Shown here: positions 24,400 through 33,360 of the stretch, in pieces
Numbering within the stretch: the stretch's first letter is position 1
Layout: each line of letters starts with the position of its first letter
Assembly (NCBI RefSeq): GCF_001904725.1
Contig: NZ_MRCE01000053.1
Coordinates: 1-41,773, forward strand
Direction of reading: 5' to 3'
DNA from: Phormidium ambiguum IAM M-71
Lineage (GTDB): Bacteria > Cyanobacteriota > Cyanobacteriia > Cyanobacteriales > Aerosakkonemataceae
DNA length: 41,773 nucleotides
The notes under the pieces: model-generated
Told to the model about the DNA's origin: nothing
Databases searched by the model: none
The model's input: only the letters and a program-made list of their open reading frames with translations
Position numbers and translations under genes: made by a program

Positions 24400-25907
24400 A
24401 AGATATACCAGAACAATTAAGTTTATTTACCCCAGAACAATTACAAGAAATCACTCAACAGATTATAGTGCAGAGGATTCAACAGCAACCTCATATTTTA
24501 ATAAAGCTACAAGAAAATGCTTTAACTGTTGCTGAAAACTTACAAGGTAATTATTTTGAAAATACAGCTAAACTTGTTAATTTTTTACGGCAAAACAATC
24601 AAAAAAATAATTTGTTTAAAATAGGAAATGTTGGTCAGCCTCAATGGTCTGATGTTCAAGATGAAGTTGTAACCTTTATTGATGGTGGGGTTGGTCAAGT
24701 TGAAATGGCAAGTCCTGTTCCTGTTTTGATCAGGGTGGGTTCTTATAAAGTAAAAACTGGAGAACATGATATTTCTAAAAGAGAAGAGTTTGCTTATTAT
24801 CCTATCATTTTTGGTGATTTAGAAGGAGGAAGCAAAGAGCGCAAAGATTTTGTAGATATTGTTAGGATAACCTCTGAACTTTTAGGTGCAATTGCAGCTT
24901 TAGAAAGAACGCCTGATTTAAAAGTTTTAATGATTCATGGCCCATTAGTTTATATGATGAGTGCTTATGCTGGTCATAGCCCTTTTACAGAAAAAGATAT
25001 TGATTTATTTTTAGAGAATTATCCTGGTTCTGAAAAATTTGCTCAAAAGCTTAAAGAAGATTTCTGGAAAGAAGCTGAATTAATTTATCCTAAAATGACT
25101 TCTCATCATCAACATTTAATTGATAAGAAAGTTTTTGAACCTTTAACATGGATCGCTTTTCTTTATAGGAGATTAATCAAGGAAGCAAAAAGTAGAAAAA
25201 GAAAAATAAAACCTTTAATTATGGGAGTCATTGAACGAAATGAACTTAAAGAATTTAGCTTACGTATGTTTGGTAAAATTTTTGATAATCTACGCAAAAA
25301 TAACCAAAAGAATTACTTTAATGACTTGTATGGAAGAAATGATCTAAATGATCCTAAAGTTTTTTTAGATCGTTTAAATTATAAAGATACTTTATTATTA
25401 TCAATGCTTCTTGAAACCCAAGAATTTTCTCAGCCTTGGGAAATGATTTACAAATACCAAAACTTGCCAGAAGGTGACAAAAGTAACATTATCTTGCCTA
25501 ACGAATCTTATGAAATACCTTTTAAATGGTCTTATTTAAAGCCGGATCAAAGCAAATATTGTTTCCCTAAAGTTACTGGATTTTATTTAAAAGTTTCAGA
25601 TACAACTGAACCAGTAAGGATTGAAGTTTTTAGTGAACTAGGAAAAGAACAAATTACAGAAGCAGCTAAACGAGTTTTTCTCTACAGTCAGCTATTACCC
25701 GGATATGGTTTTCCTATAGGGTTAGATATGGTTGACAAATATGCTAAAGTGCCTAATTGGATGACTGATGCGTATGCAAAACAGATTCAATATCATTTAG
25801 GAGTTAGTTTACAAAGTGGTCAAATAAAAGATAAAGAAATGCGTAAAATGTTAATCCAATCTATTTATATGACTAAAAGAGATTGGTTATTCCGCCCTAA
25901 CGTTTAG
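24396..25907 (+). CDS. nurA: NurA-domain nuclease-like protein with altered metal ligands
   Basis: A 503-residue homologue of NurA, the 5'-3' nuclease that works inside a HerA hexamer. NurA motifs: VTFIDGGVGQVE (Asp96), RITSELLGAI (Glu161), LMIHGPLVY (His181, where canonical NurA has DGSL), a YCFPKVTGFYLKV...PVRIEVF segment, and GFPIGLDMVDKYAKV near the end (Phe439 and Asp447, where NurA has Tyr and His eight residues apart). Metal-site residues therefore read D-E-H-D instead of D-E-D-H, possibly a compensating swap. It is much longer than archaeal NurA (~340 residues), with extra helical segments at 190-360. It overlaps the preceding gene by 4 bases and is followed by herA after 30 bp. Confidence 0.8.
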   Translation: MKDIPEQLSLFTPEQLQEITQQIIVQRIQQQPHILIKLQENALTVAENLQGNYFENTAKLVNFLRQNNQKNNLFKIGNVGQPQWSDVQDEVVTFIDGGVGQVEMASPVPVLIRVGSYKVKTGEHDISKREEFAYYPIIFGDLEGGSKERKDFVDIVRITSELLGAIAALERTPDLKVLMIHGPLVYMMSAYAGHSPFTEKDIDLFLENYPGSEKFAQKLKEDFWKEAELIYPKMTSHHQHLIDKKVFEPLTWIAFLYRRLIKEAKSRKRKIKPLIMGVIERNELKEFSLRMFGKIFDNLRKNNQKNYFNDLYGRNDLNDPKVFLDRLNYKDTLLLSMLLETQEFSQPWEMIYKYQNLPEGDKSNIILPNESYEIPFKWSYLKPDQSKYCFPKVTGFYLKVSDTTEPVRIEVFSELGKEQITEAAKRVFLYSQLLPGYGFPIGLDMVDKYAKVPNWMTDAYAKQIQYHLGVSLQSGQIKDKEMRKMLIQSIYMTKRDWLFRPNV

Positions 25908-25937
25908 ATAAACAAGGAAAGTGTTGAGGTTAAATTA

Positions 25938-27692
25938 ATGGTTAAATCTACACAAAAAAATCAACCCGTTGATAAAGAAAAATATGTTGGTACTTTAGTA
26001 GGAGAAAGTACCAGCAATGAATTTCGTTTAGCAGTAACACCAGAAACCATTAAAGAACAAGATATTATTGCTGTTAATGCTGAATTGAATGCTAACGAAA
26101 AAAATACATCTGAAATAATTCGTATTTGGGCTAAAGTGCAAAAAATTGAAAGATTAAATCCCCTTTTTCCACAAGAATCAGGACATGAATTAGCTTTTAC
26201 TCGTACTAATCCTTTTGATACAGTAATGTCATTAAGTCGAGAAATGGTAACAGCAGTGTGTCAAATTTTGGGTTATGAATCCCAAGACAATCCTACTAGT
26301 GGAAAGTTGAAAAAATTGCGCTATCCCCCTAAACCTGCTTCTAATGCTTATCGTCCCGATAATGAAGATATTGCTCGTATTGTTGTAGGTGAATTAAAAG
26401 AAAATTCCAAGGATGACAAATCAAATCGTAGCTTAGATATTGCTACTCTTTCTAATCGTCGAGACATAAAGGTAGAAGTTGATGGTCATGCCATTGTAAC
26501 TCGCCATTTGGCAATTTTAGCAATGACTGGTGCGGGTAAAAGTTGGGCAGCTAGAAGAATTATTGAACAATTAGCAAATAAACATTATCCTATTATAATT
26601 TTTGACCCTCATGGTGATTATACGGGATTAAGTGATGTGGACGATTTGAAAGATAAGGTTAATCGCTATTATGCTCAGTTTCGTGTTTTTGAACAACCTG
26701 CTGATAAAATTATTGCAATAATTGATTCTTTATCTTCAAAAGAACTTGCACCTACGCAGAGAGACTATTTCCCCAGTCTTTTCGCAGCAGCTAAGTCTTT
26801 GTTAAATAATTCTGACAAAAAAATTGAAGAAAAAATAAGATGGTTAAATGAATATTTATCAAATAATAAAATTGGTATTTATTCAAATTTATTTTTTTTG
26901 GCGGATTTAACTGAAGCAATTGTCAAAGCTGGAAAAAATGATGATACAGATTTCTTTCTTAAGCTTAAAGAATGGACAGAACAGGACTTAACAATTAATA
27001 AGCAAAAAGCAGGGTGGATAGAACCTATAATTGGACGTTTACGGGGAACAGCAGCAGCCTTAAAACGAATGGAAAATATAAGTAAGCAAATATCAAATAA
27101 CGCAGAACCTCTTCCTAATGACTTAGCAACTTTAGTTAATTATAACAAAATAACTGTTGTTTCTTTAGCAGGTTATTCTTCTGATATTCAATCTACAATT
27201 TATAGCTTAGTCGCTGAAGAACTTTTTGAATTGCGTGTAAGGAAAGAGTTACCGTATCAATTTGTAATGGTGTTAGAAGAAGGACACAATTTTGTTCCGG
27301 CCAAAGCTAACTCTTCCGCCGAACAGCGTTCAATAGAAATTACTAAACAAATTGCTCAAGAAGGGCGAAAATTTGGAGTAGGTTTAATTTTAATTAGTCA
27401 ACGTCCATCAAGACTCGATGAAACAACTCTAGCAATGTGTAACTCTTATATTATTATGCGAATGCTTAACCCTGCCGATCAAAGTTTTGTCAGAAAAGTA
27501 ATAGAAAGTTTAGGAGAAGAAGAAACAAAAATGTTATCAGATTTAGAGGTGGGTGAAGCAATTTTATCAGGACAATTTACAAGTTTTCCGATTCTTGTTA
27601 AAATGAAGCAGCCAGAATCTAAAGGCGAACGTGAAGAAAAAAATGCGTTTGATAGTTTAGAAGAAGAATATCAGAAATCAAATAAAAAATAA
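25938..27692 (+). CDS. herA: HerA-type hexameric ATPase/DNA translocase
   Basis: A 584-residue member of the HerA/FtsK superfamily. The N-terminal HAS-barrel (about 14-90, KYVGTLVGESTSNEFRLAV) docks NurA-type partners. The ATPase has Walker A MTGAGKS (196-202, Lys201), the following PIIIFDPHGDY, and Walker B FVMVLEEGHNF (Glu447 and Glu448), then EGRKFGVGLILISQRPSRLD (about 476-495) and MLNPADQSFVRKV with a likely arginine finger. In archaea HerA and NurA resect DNA ends; bacterial HerA proteins with diverse nuclease partners act in phage defence. GAGG lies about 11 bases before the ATG. It is third in the operon, after NurA. Highly AT-rich codons compared with leuB or accD. Confidence 0.92.
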   Translation: MVKSTQKNQPVDKEKYVGTLVGESTSNEFRLAVTPETIKEQDIIAVNAELNANEKNTSEIIRIWAKVQKIERLNPLFPQESGHELAFTRTNPFDTVMSLSREMVTAVCQILGYESQDNPTSGKLKKLRYPPKPASNAYRPDNEDIARIVVGELKENSKDDKSNRSLDIATLSNRRDIKVEVDGHAIVTRHLAILAMTGAGKSWAARRIIEQLANKHYPIIIFDPHGDYTGLSDVDDLKDKVNRYYAQFRVFEQPADKIIAIIDSLSSKELAPTQRDYFPSLFAAAKSLLNNSDKKIEEKIRWLNEYLSNNKIGIYSNLFFLADLTEAIVKAGKNDDTDFFLKLKEWTEQDLTINKQKAGWIEPIIGRLRGTAAALKRMENISKQISNNAEPLPNDLATLVNYNKITVVSLAGYSSDIQSTIYSLVAEELFELRVRKELPYQFVMVLEEGHNFVPAKANSSAEQRSIEITKQIAQEGRKFGVGLILISQRPSRLDETTLAMCNSYIIMRMLNPADQSFVRKVIESLGEEETKMLSDLEVGEAILSGQFTSFPILVKMKQPESKGEREEKNAFDSLEEEYQKSNKK

Positions 27693-27712
27693 TTTTAAAA
27701 GGTAAAAAATAT

Positions 27713-28762
27713 TTGCAAATAGTAGCTGGTTTTGGCTTAAAAGGAATAAAACCCCGTGTTTGGGATTCCACATCGCCTTATCACTTAAAAGATTTACAAG
27801 CGGTGATGATTTCTTATGCTGATTTTCATAAAATGCCTAGTCAAAGAAAAAAAGCGATGGAACAAGGATTACATGAACATTTAGGTGTTCCTAAAAATAT
27901 TAAATTTTATCTTGATAATGGAGCTTTTGCTTTTATTAAAAATAATGAGGAAGTTCCTGTTAAAGAATATGCAGAATTTGTAAGAGAAGCAAAACCAGAC
28001 TGGTTTCCTATTCCTCAAGATTTTATTCCTATTCCTAAAATGACTTTAGAAGAACAGGAAGAATGCTTTAATAAAACTATGAATATGAACTTTCGTTATT
28101 ATCAAGGTGATTATGTGCCTGTAGTTCATATTAGTAATTTTTTAGAACAATATATAAAAAAAATAGTTACCAGTAAAGGTTTATCTAAAAAAACTTCTAT
28201 TGCTCTAGGAGGAATTGTTCCTAACCTATTGCGTGCTTCTAAAGCTATTCCTCATAAACAAATTATAGATAATTTAATTCATTTTCGTCAAAAATTCCCC
28301 GATAAAAAATTACATATTTTTGGAATTGGGGGAACAGCAACTTTACATATTGCGGCACTATTAGGTATTAACTCAGTAGATTCTAGTGGCTGGCGAAATC
28401 GTGCAGCAAGGGGATTAATTCAACTACCAGGAACAGGCGATCGCATTGTTGCAGAATTAGGAAATTGGCGAGGTAGAACCATTAGTAAAGAAGAAGAAAA
28501 AAAACTCAAAGAATGCCAATGTCCTGCTTGCAAACAACATGGTTTAGACGGACTTAAAATGAGTGGAGGAATGGGTTTTTATAATCGAGCAACTCATAAT
28601 TTATGGGTACTACTAAAAGAAGCCAGACAAATTGAAGAACATTTAATAATAGGTGATTATGAAACTTGGTATCAAGAACATTTAGATAATACAATTTACC
28701 GACCTTTAATTAAAGAATTACTTGAAGAATTAAAATTAATCCAATTAGGCAAAATTAGGTAG
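27713..28762 (+). CDS. tRNA-guanine transglycosylase paralogue (DpdA-like candidate)
   Basis: A 349-residue member of the TGT superfamily, which swaps guanine for a 7-deazaguanine base. Visible: FYLDNGAFAF (Asp68, matching the DSGGFQ Asp), PQDFIPIP (Asp103), IALGGIVP, IFGIGG, VDSSGWRNRAARG (Asp223, the nucleophile position) and the zinc site CQCPAC...THNL (Cys268, Cys270, Cys273, His295). Bacterial queuine TGT has the same CxCxxC...H site but different core motifs, so this is a paralogue. DpdA (TgtA5) inserts preQ0 into DNA; whether this one acts on DNA or RNA cannot be decided. The start is TTG with AAAGG upstream. No preQ0-synthesis genes occur in the window. It is the last operon gene, and no clear terminator follows. 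Confidence 0.82.
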   Translation: MQIVAGFGLKGIKPRVWDSTSPYHLKDLQAVMISYADFHKMPSQRKKAMEQGLHEHLGVPKNIKFYLDNGAFAFIKNNEEVPVKEYAEFVREAKPDWFPIPQDFIPIPKMTLEEQEECFNKTMNMNFRYYQGDYVPVVHISNFLEQYIKKIVTSKGLSKKTSIALGGIVPNLLRASKAIPHKQIIDNLIHFRQKFPDKKLHIFGIGGTATLHIAALLGINSVDSSGWRNRAARGLIQLPGTGDRIVAELGNWRGRTISKEEEKKLKECQCPACKQHGLDGLKMSGGMGFYNRATHNLWVLLKEARQIEEHLIIGDYETWYQEHLDNTIYRPLIKELLEELKLIQLGKIR

Positions 28763-28856
28763 AGGTTAATGATTGCGATCGCCCCATCCCTCCTTCAAAA
28801 CCTCAACATAACAATCTTTCAAAGTGTGGGTTACTAAATGCGATCGCGTAAAAAAA

Positions 28857-29258
28857 TTAGCTCCAATCTTCTAATTCTAACCCTTCAATTCTATCAAAAT
28901 GACGCTGGTTATGGGTAACAAGAACCAAATTATTAGCAATAGCAACACCAGCAATTAGCAAATCGATATCATCAACAGGAATACCAGCCCGCCGCAAATT
29001 TGCATATATGGTTGCTGATAGGGTAACAGATTCCTGAGTGAGCGGTAAAATAGTATTTCGTGCAGCAAATTCTAGAAACAAAGAAAGTTTTTTCTGAGCA
29101 TCACGGTGCATTAAGCCGCTCACAATTTCATAATAAGTGACAATGCTAATGTTGATTTTGGGATGCACTGTCAAATAAGCTTGAAACTTGGCTACTACAT
29201 TGGAGTTACCCCGAAAAAACATTGACAGAATATCGGTGTCAATCAAGGCTAATTTCAT
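28857..29258 (-). CDS. vapC: VapC-like PIN-domain ribonuclease toxin
   Basis: A 133-residue PIN-domain protein, the toxin of a type II toxin-antitoxin pair; such toxins cleave RNA (tRNA or rRNA) with Mg2+. The acidic site is complete: Asp7 and Asp9 (LALIDTDIL), Glu44 (TYYEIVSGL), Asp99 (DDIDLLIAGVA), and the closing VTHNQRHF. Length and motif order are normal, so it is probably active. The ATG lies inside the 3' end of the antitoxin gene (20-bp overlap), which couples their translation. It converges on the HerA/NurA/TGT operon, 94 bp from its end. Confidence 0.92.
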   Translation of the reverse strand: MKLALIDTDILSMFFRGNSNVVAKFQAYLTVHPKINISIVTYYEIVSGLMHRDAQKKLSLFLEFAARNTILPLTQESVTLSATIYANLRRAGIPVDDIDLLIAGVAIANNLVLVTHNQRHFDRIEGLELEDWS

Positions 29259-29502
29259 AATCTCGTCTTTGGTTAAAAGCTTGCTGGCGACGAATCGCTA
29301 TTTCATCTACAAATTCGGTGTAAGTTTCATCTAGCATATCACTCCAGCAACCCGCAAATTGTAGAATAGCTTTAGCATCGTTACTAGTATCATCTGCGCT
29401 CGATCGAAAGGAATGGATTAACTCATACAATTCCATCAATTTATCTTCTGGAACTTGCTGAATTTCTTCAAATACTTTGGTTCTAAGTTCAGATATATTC
29501 AT
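29239..29502 (-). CDS. Antitoxin of the VapC-type module
   Basis: An 87-residue acidic protein placed upstream of, and overlapping, the vapC-like gene, the usual order for an antitoxin. The N-terminal MNISELRTKVFEEIQQVPED is followed by a helix ELYELIHSFR; the C-terminal part (MLDETYTEFVDEIAIRRQQA) resembles the toxin-wrapping tails of cyanobacterial VapB-like proteins. No clear AbrB or ribbon-helix-helix motif is visible, so the DNA-binding part remains unclear. AGGAGAG lies 8 bases before the ATG, a strong ribosome-binding site consistent with making excess antitoxin. Confidence 0.8.
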   Translation of the reverse strand: MNISELRTKVFEEIQQVPEDKLMELYELIHSFRSSADDTSNDAKAILQFAGCWSDMLDETYTEFVDEIAIRRQQAFNQRRDYEISLD

Positions 29503-29551
29503 AGTTTAACTCTCCTTTATTACTGAAATTTATAACTATTATTACATTATT

Positions 29552-29950
29552 TTACAAAAACAAACTTGGATCGACTTGGAAAAATTCTCCTAAAACCTCA
29601 GCTTGTTTTTTACTGATTTCTACCTCACCATTGACTACTTCTGCTGTTACTTCTCTCGCACCCAAAGTTTCCACTAAATCTGCTGTTTCTAAACTTCTAG
29701 CTTCCATCAAATGTAGAAGTCTTGAGTGCGGTGTTGAAGCATTAAGCTGGTAATGTTTAGCTTCAAAATCCTCAATTAATCTTACCAATAGTTCCAACAT
29801 AGCATCTTCTTCTGGAGTCAGGTTAGGACGAGAGAGCAGTTCTTCAACAGCTGCTAAAACTTTCTCGTTTTCTTCCTCACTCTTGATAATTCGAGGTTGA
29901 TGTTTAGACAGCAATTCGCCGTAAATTTCAGGATTAAAAGTAAGAGTCAT
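29552..29950 (-). CDS. HigA-like antitoxin/transcriptional regulator without a toxin partner
   Basis: A 132-residue protein from ATG at 29950 (a TTG seven codons upstream is weaker; the ATG has GGA 5 bases before it). The N-terminal half is helical and acidic (KSEEENEKVLAAVEELLSR; TPEEDAMLELLVRLIEDFE). The C-terminal half (HLMEARSLETADLVETLGARE, then ISKKQAEVLGEFFQVDPSLFL) is a degenerate helix-turn-helix like that of HigA antitoxins. The usual HigB toxin would be immediately upstream, but there the strand encodes a GNAT acetyltransferase with its stop 25 bp away. So it is an orphan antitoxin, or an antitoxin with an unusual partner. Confidence 0.75.
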   Translation of the reverse strand: MTLTFNPEIYGELLSKHQPRIIKSEEENEKVLAAVEELLSRPNLTPEEDAMLELLVRLIEDFEAKHYQLNASTPHSRLLHLMEARSLETADLVETLGAREVTAEVVNGEVEISKKQAEVLGEFFQVDPSLFL

Positions 29951-29975
29951 TTTTCCATTTATCTTTGTCAAGTAT

Positions 29976-30458
29976 TTACTCTGTGATATTTAAATTTAAT
30001 CCCATTTCATTAGTAGGTAAAAAACCTAAAGCTGAGTAAACAGGTTTTCCAGATGGTGAAGCGTGTAAAATAGCTCTGGTACAATTTTTAGATTTCAGAT
30101 ATTCTAAAGCCTTATTAGTCAGTTGTTTAGCGATTCCCTTGCCGCGATATTCTGGTTCGACATAAACTCCCCAAATATAGCCGTAATTGCGATATTCTGC
30201 GGTTAGGATATGGGGATATAAACCTGCAAATAACTGGCAACCTACCGAACCAACTATTCGCCCATTTAATTCTGCCACAAAAGCTTGATAGCTGAGTTCT
30301 TGACGAACGCGATCGATAAATTCTAAGGTAATTTTCTGCCAGTCAGATTCAATAAGATTAGCCGAAACATCATTATCCCGCCACATTTGATAAAAATGTT
30401 CGGCAATGATAGTATCTTCTGTTAGTAAAGCTTCTCTTATATGTAATATCCCAACCAA
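29976..30458 (-). CDS. GNAT-family N-acetyltransferase
   Basis: A 160-residue GNAT enzyme, which transfers an acetyl group from acetyl-CoA to an amine. The signature is complete: the beta-4 strand YIWGVYVEPEYRGKGIAKQL (with the Q/RxxGxG/A pyrophosphate loop as RGKGIA), ALEYLKSKNCTRAILHASPSGKPVYSALGF and a C-terminal strand NEMGLNLNI. Substrate unknown. Translation seems to start at TTG (30458). It stands 25 bp upstream of the HigA-like gene on the same strand and is probably cotranscribed with it; toxic GNATs (AtaT/TacT) are paired with RHH antitoxins, which this partner is not, so a toxin role is only a remote option. Confidence 0.88.
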   Translation of the reverse strand: MVGILHIREALLTEDTIIAEHFYQMWRDNDVSANLIESDWQKITLEFIDRVRQELSYQAFVAELNGRIVGSVGCQLFAGLYPHILTAEYRNYGYIWGVYVEPEYRGKGIAKQLTNKALEYLKSKNCTRAILHASPSGKPVYSALGFLPTNEMGLNLNITE

Positions 30459-30599
30459 AAGCCAAAAACTCCTCTTAAATCCTTGTAGTTATTTTACTGG
30501 TTTCGCACTCACTTTTCCCCAATTGGCGAAGATATTTTTGGAGAAACTAGGTTTTTAATTCGGTAAAATAGGTATAACCTGATTCTAGGTAGAATCGTC

Positions 30600-31286
30600 A
30601 TGGTCAAAACACCATCACAACAAGAAATTATTCCCTTTTTAGTAAATGGCGACAAGCTGAACCGCTATGAATTTGAACGCCGCTACAACGCCACGCCTAA
30701 CTTGAAAAAAGCCGAATTAATTGAAGGGATTGTTTATATGGCTGCTGCACTCCGATTTAAAAGTCACAGTCAACCTCATGGTTTGATTGTCGGTTGGTTG
30801 TCTAATTATGTAGCTGTAACGCCTGAAGTGGAATTGGGAGTTGAACCGACTGTGCGGTTAGACTTAGATAATGAACCTCAACCAGATGTAGTTCTTCTCA
30901 TCACACCAGAAGCAGGAGGACAAACACGATTAAGTGAAGATGATTATATTGAAGGAGCGCCAGAATTAGTTGTGGAAATTGCTGCTAGTAGTGCTGCGAT
31001 CGATCTTCATGCTAAAAAACAAGCTTATCGCCGTAATGGAGTTAAAGAATATATTGTTTGGCAAGTTTTGGATCGGAAATTAAGTTGGTTTTATTTAGAA
31101 CAAGGTGAATATTTGGAATTATTGCCGGATAATAATGGAATTTTGCAAAGTCAATTTTTTCCTGGGTTGTGGTTAGCAGTTGCCGATTTATTAGCCGGGA
31201 ATATGCAACAGGTCTTAACTGTTTTACAAGCTGGGTTGCGATCGCCTGAATACTTGGCATTTACTCAAAAATTAAGTAGTAAATAA
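30600..31286 (+). CDS. Uma2-family (DUF820) endonuclease-like protein
   Basis: A 228-residue protein of the Uma2 family, a PD-(D/E)XK nuclease-fold group greatly expanded in cyanobacteria with no established function. The core is visible: RLDLDNEPQPDVVLL (Asp96), APELVVEIAASS (Glu126), then HAKKQAYRRNGVKEYIVW with Lys139/Lys140. The N-terminal YEFERRYNATPNLKKAELIEGIVYMA is typical of the family. The ATG start has no strong Shine-Dalgarno. It is divergent from the GNAT gene; another Uma2 gene lies 1.3 kb downstream, beyond the adenosine deaminase gene, but the two sequences are clearly different, so they are not a recent duplication. Confidence 0.9.
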   Translation: MVKTPSQQEIIPFLVNGDKLNRYEFERRYNATPNLKKAELIEGIVYMAAALRFKSHSQPHGLIVGWLSNYVAVTPEVELGVEPTVRLDLDNEPQPDVVLLITPEAGGQTRLSEDDYIEGAPELVVEIAASSAAIDLHAKKQAYRRNGVKEYIVWQVLDRKLSWFYLEQGEYLELLPDNNGILQSQFFPGLWLAVADLLAGNMQQVLTVLQAGLRSPEYLAFTQKLSSK

Positions 31287-31528
31287 TTTCTGTTATGGCG
31301 ATCGCTTCTACAAGTTCATTTAACCAAGAAGCTAACATAAATTGCAAATAGAAATTTAAAAATCTTATTAAATATCAATATATATTTTTTTATATCTCTT
31401 TGCAACGCATCCTCAAAAGAGTCATAATAAGATCGAGAGAGCAAATATTTATTGTCTAATTAGCAACTGATTTTTAAAGTGAAAGTACATAAGCCACTAA
31501 TTTAGCAAATCCTGATTCTTCATTTTAA

Positions 31529-32557
<1,029 letters not shown>

Positions 32558-32631
32558 AGGACAATTAAACTCTGAATTTATCAGCTTGGATGAATGTTAA
32601 TATCAAAATACCCAAACAGAGGAAACCCAGT

Positions 32632-33327
32632 ATGGTACAACAATTACCAACTGAAACCCAACCAACAATCATTTATCCCGACAGCGACGGTCAACCAATG
32701 TCAGATAACACCGAACAATTCCGCTGGATTGTTTTTATTAAAGAAAATCTAGAAATTTTATTTGCTAATAACCCGGATGTATTTGTTGCAGGCGATCTGC
32801 TTTGGTATCCCATTGAAGGAAATAACAAAATTCGCCAAGCACCTGATGCAATGGTGGTTTTTGGTAGAGAAAAAGGAAAACGCGGTTCTTACAAACAATG
32901 GTTAGAAAATAACATCCCTCCCCAGGTAGTGTTTGAAATTTTATCTCCTGGTAATACAGTTACAGAGATGTTAAGAAAACTTTTGTTTTATCAACATCAC
33001 GGAGTTGAAGAATATTATGTTTATGACCCAGAAAAAGTGGAATTTACTGGTTTTATCCGTGCGGAAAATCAGTTAGTAGAAATTGAGGCAATTAATGGTT
33101 GGGTAAGTCCGCGATTAGGGATAAAATTTGAGTTGAAATCTGATACTTTAGAAATTTTTCGTCCTGATGGACGGCGTTTTCTTACTTCTGTTGAATTAGA
33201 TCGATCGAGTGAAGAGGAACGGCAACGTGCAGAGGATGCGATCGCACAACTTGAAGCAGAAAAACAACGATATCAAGCTTTGATAGAACGTTTGCGGGAA
33301 AAGGGAATTGACCCAGAAAAATTATAG
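32632..33327 (+). CDS. Uma2-family protein with a C-terminal coiled coil
   Basis: A 231-residue Uma2 (DUF820) protein, the second in this region. It has EGNNKIRQAPDAMVVFG with the core Asp, PPQVVFEILSPGNT with the core Glu, and then LRKLLFYQHHGVEEYYVYDPE, the family's final motif. The last ~50 residues (EERQRAEDAIAQLEAEKQRY) form a coiled coil, a frequent extension in cyanobacterial Uma2 proteins. The ATG at 32632 is chosen because AGAGGA stands 8 bases upstream; an ATG at 32590 would add 14 basic residues. It lies downstream of the deaminase gene with a 74-bp gap, and cotranscription is possible. Function unknown. Confidence 0.88.
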   Translation: MVQQLPTETQPTIIYPDSDGQPMSDNTEQFRWIVFIKENLEILFANNPDVFVAGDLLWYPIEGNNKIRQAPDAMVVFGREKGKRGSYKQWLENNIPPQVVFEILSPGNTVTEMLRKLLFYQHHGVEEYYVYDPEKVEFTGFIRAENQLVEIEAINGWVSPRLGIKFELKSDTLEIFRPDGRRFLTSVELDRSSEEERQRAEDAIAQLEAEKQRYQALIERLREKGIDPEKL

Positions 33328-33360
33328 TTCGATAAAACTTTTTTGCCATCTTCAAGCATA

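Noticed and set aside
27713-28762. Assignment as the housekeeping queuine tRNA-ribosyltransferase (tgt)
   Set aside because: The substrate-loop motifs differ (LDNGAF in place of DSGGFQ; no typical Tgt C-terminal pattern), and the operon partners are HerA and NurA, so it is treated as a paralogue.
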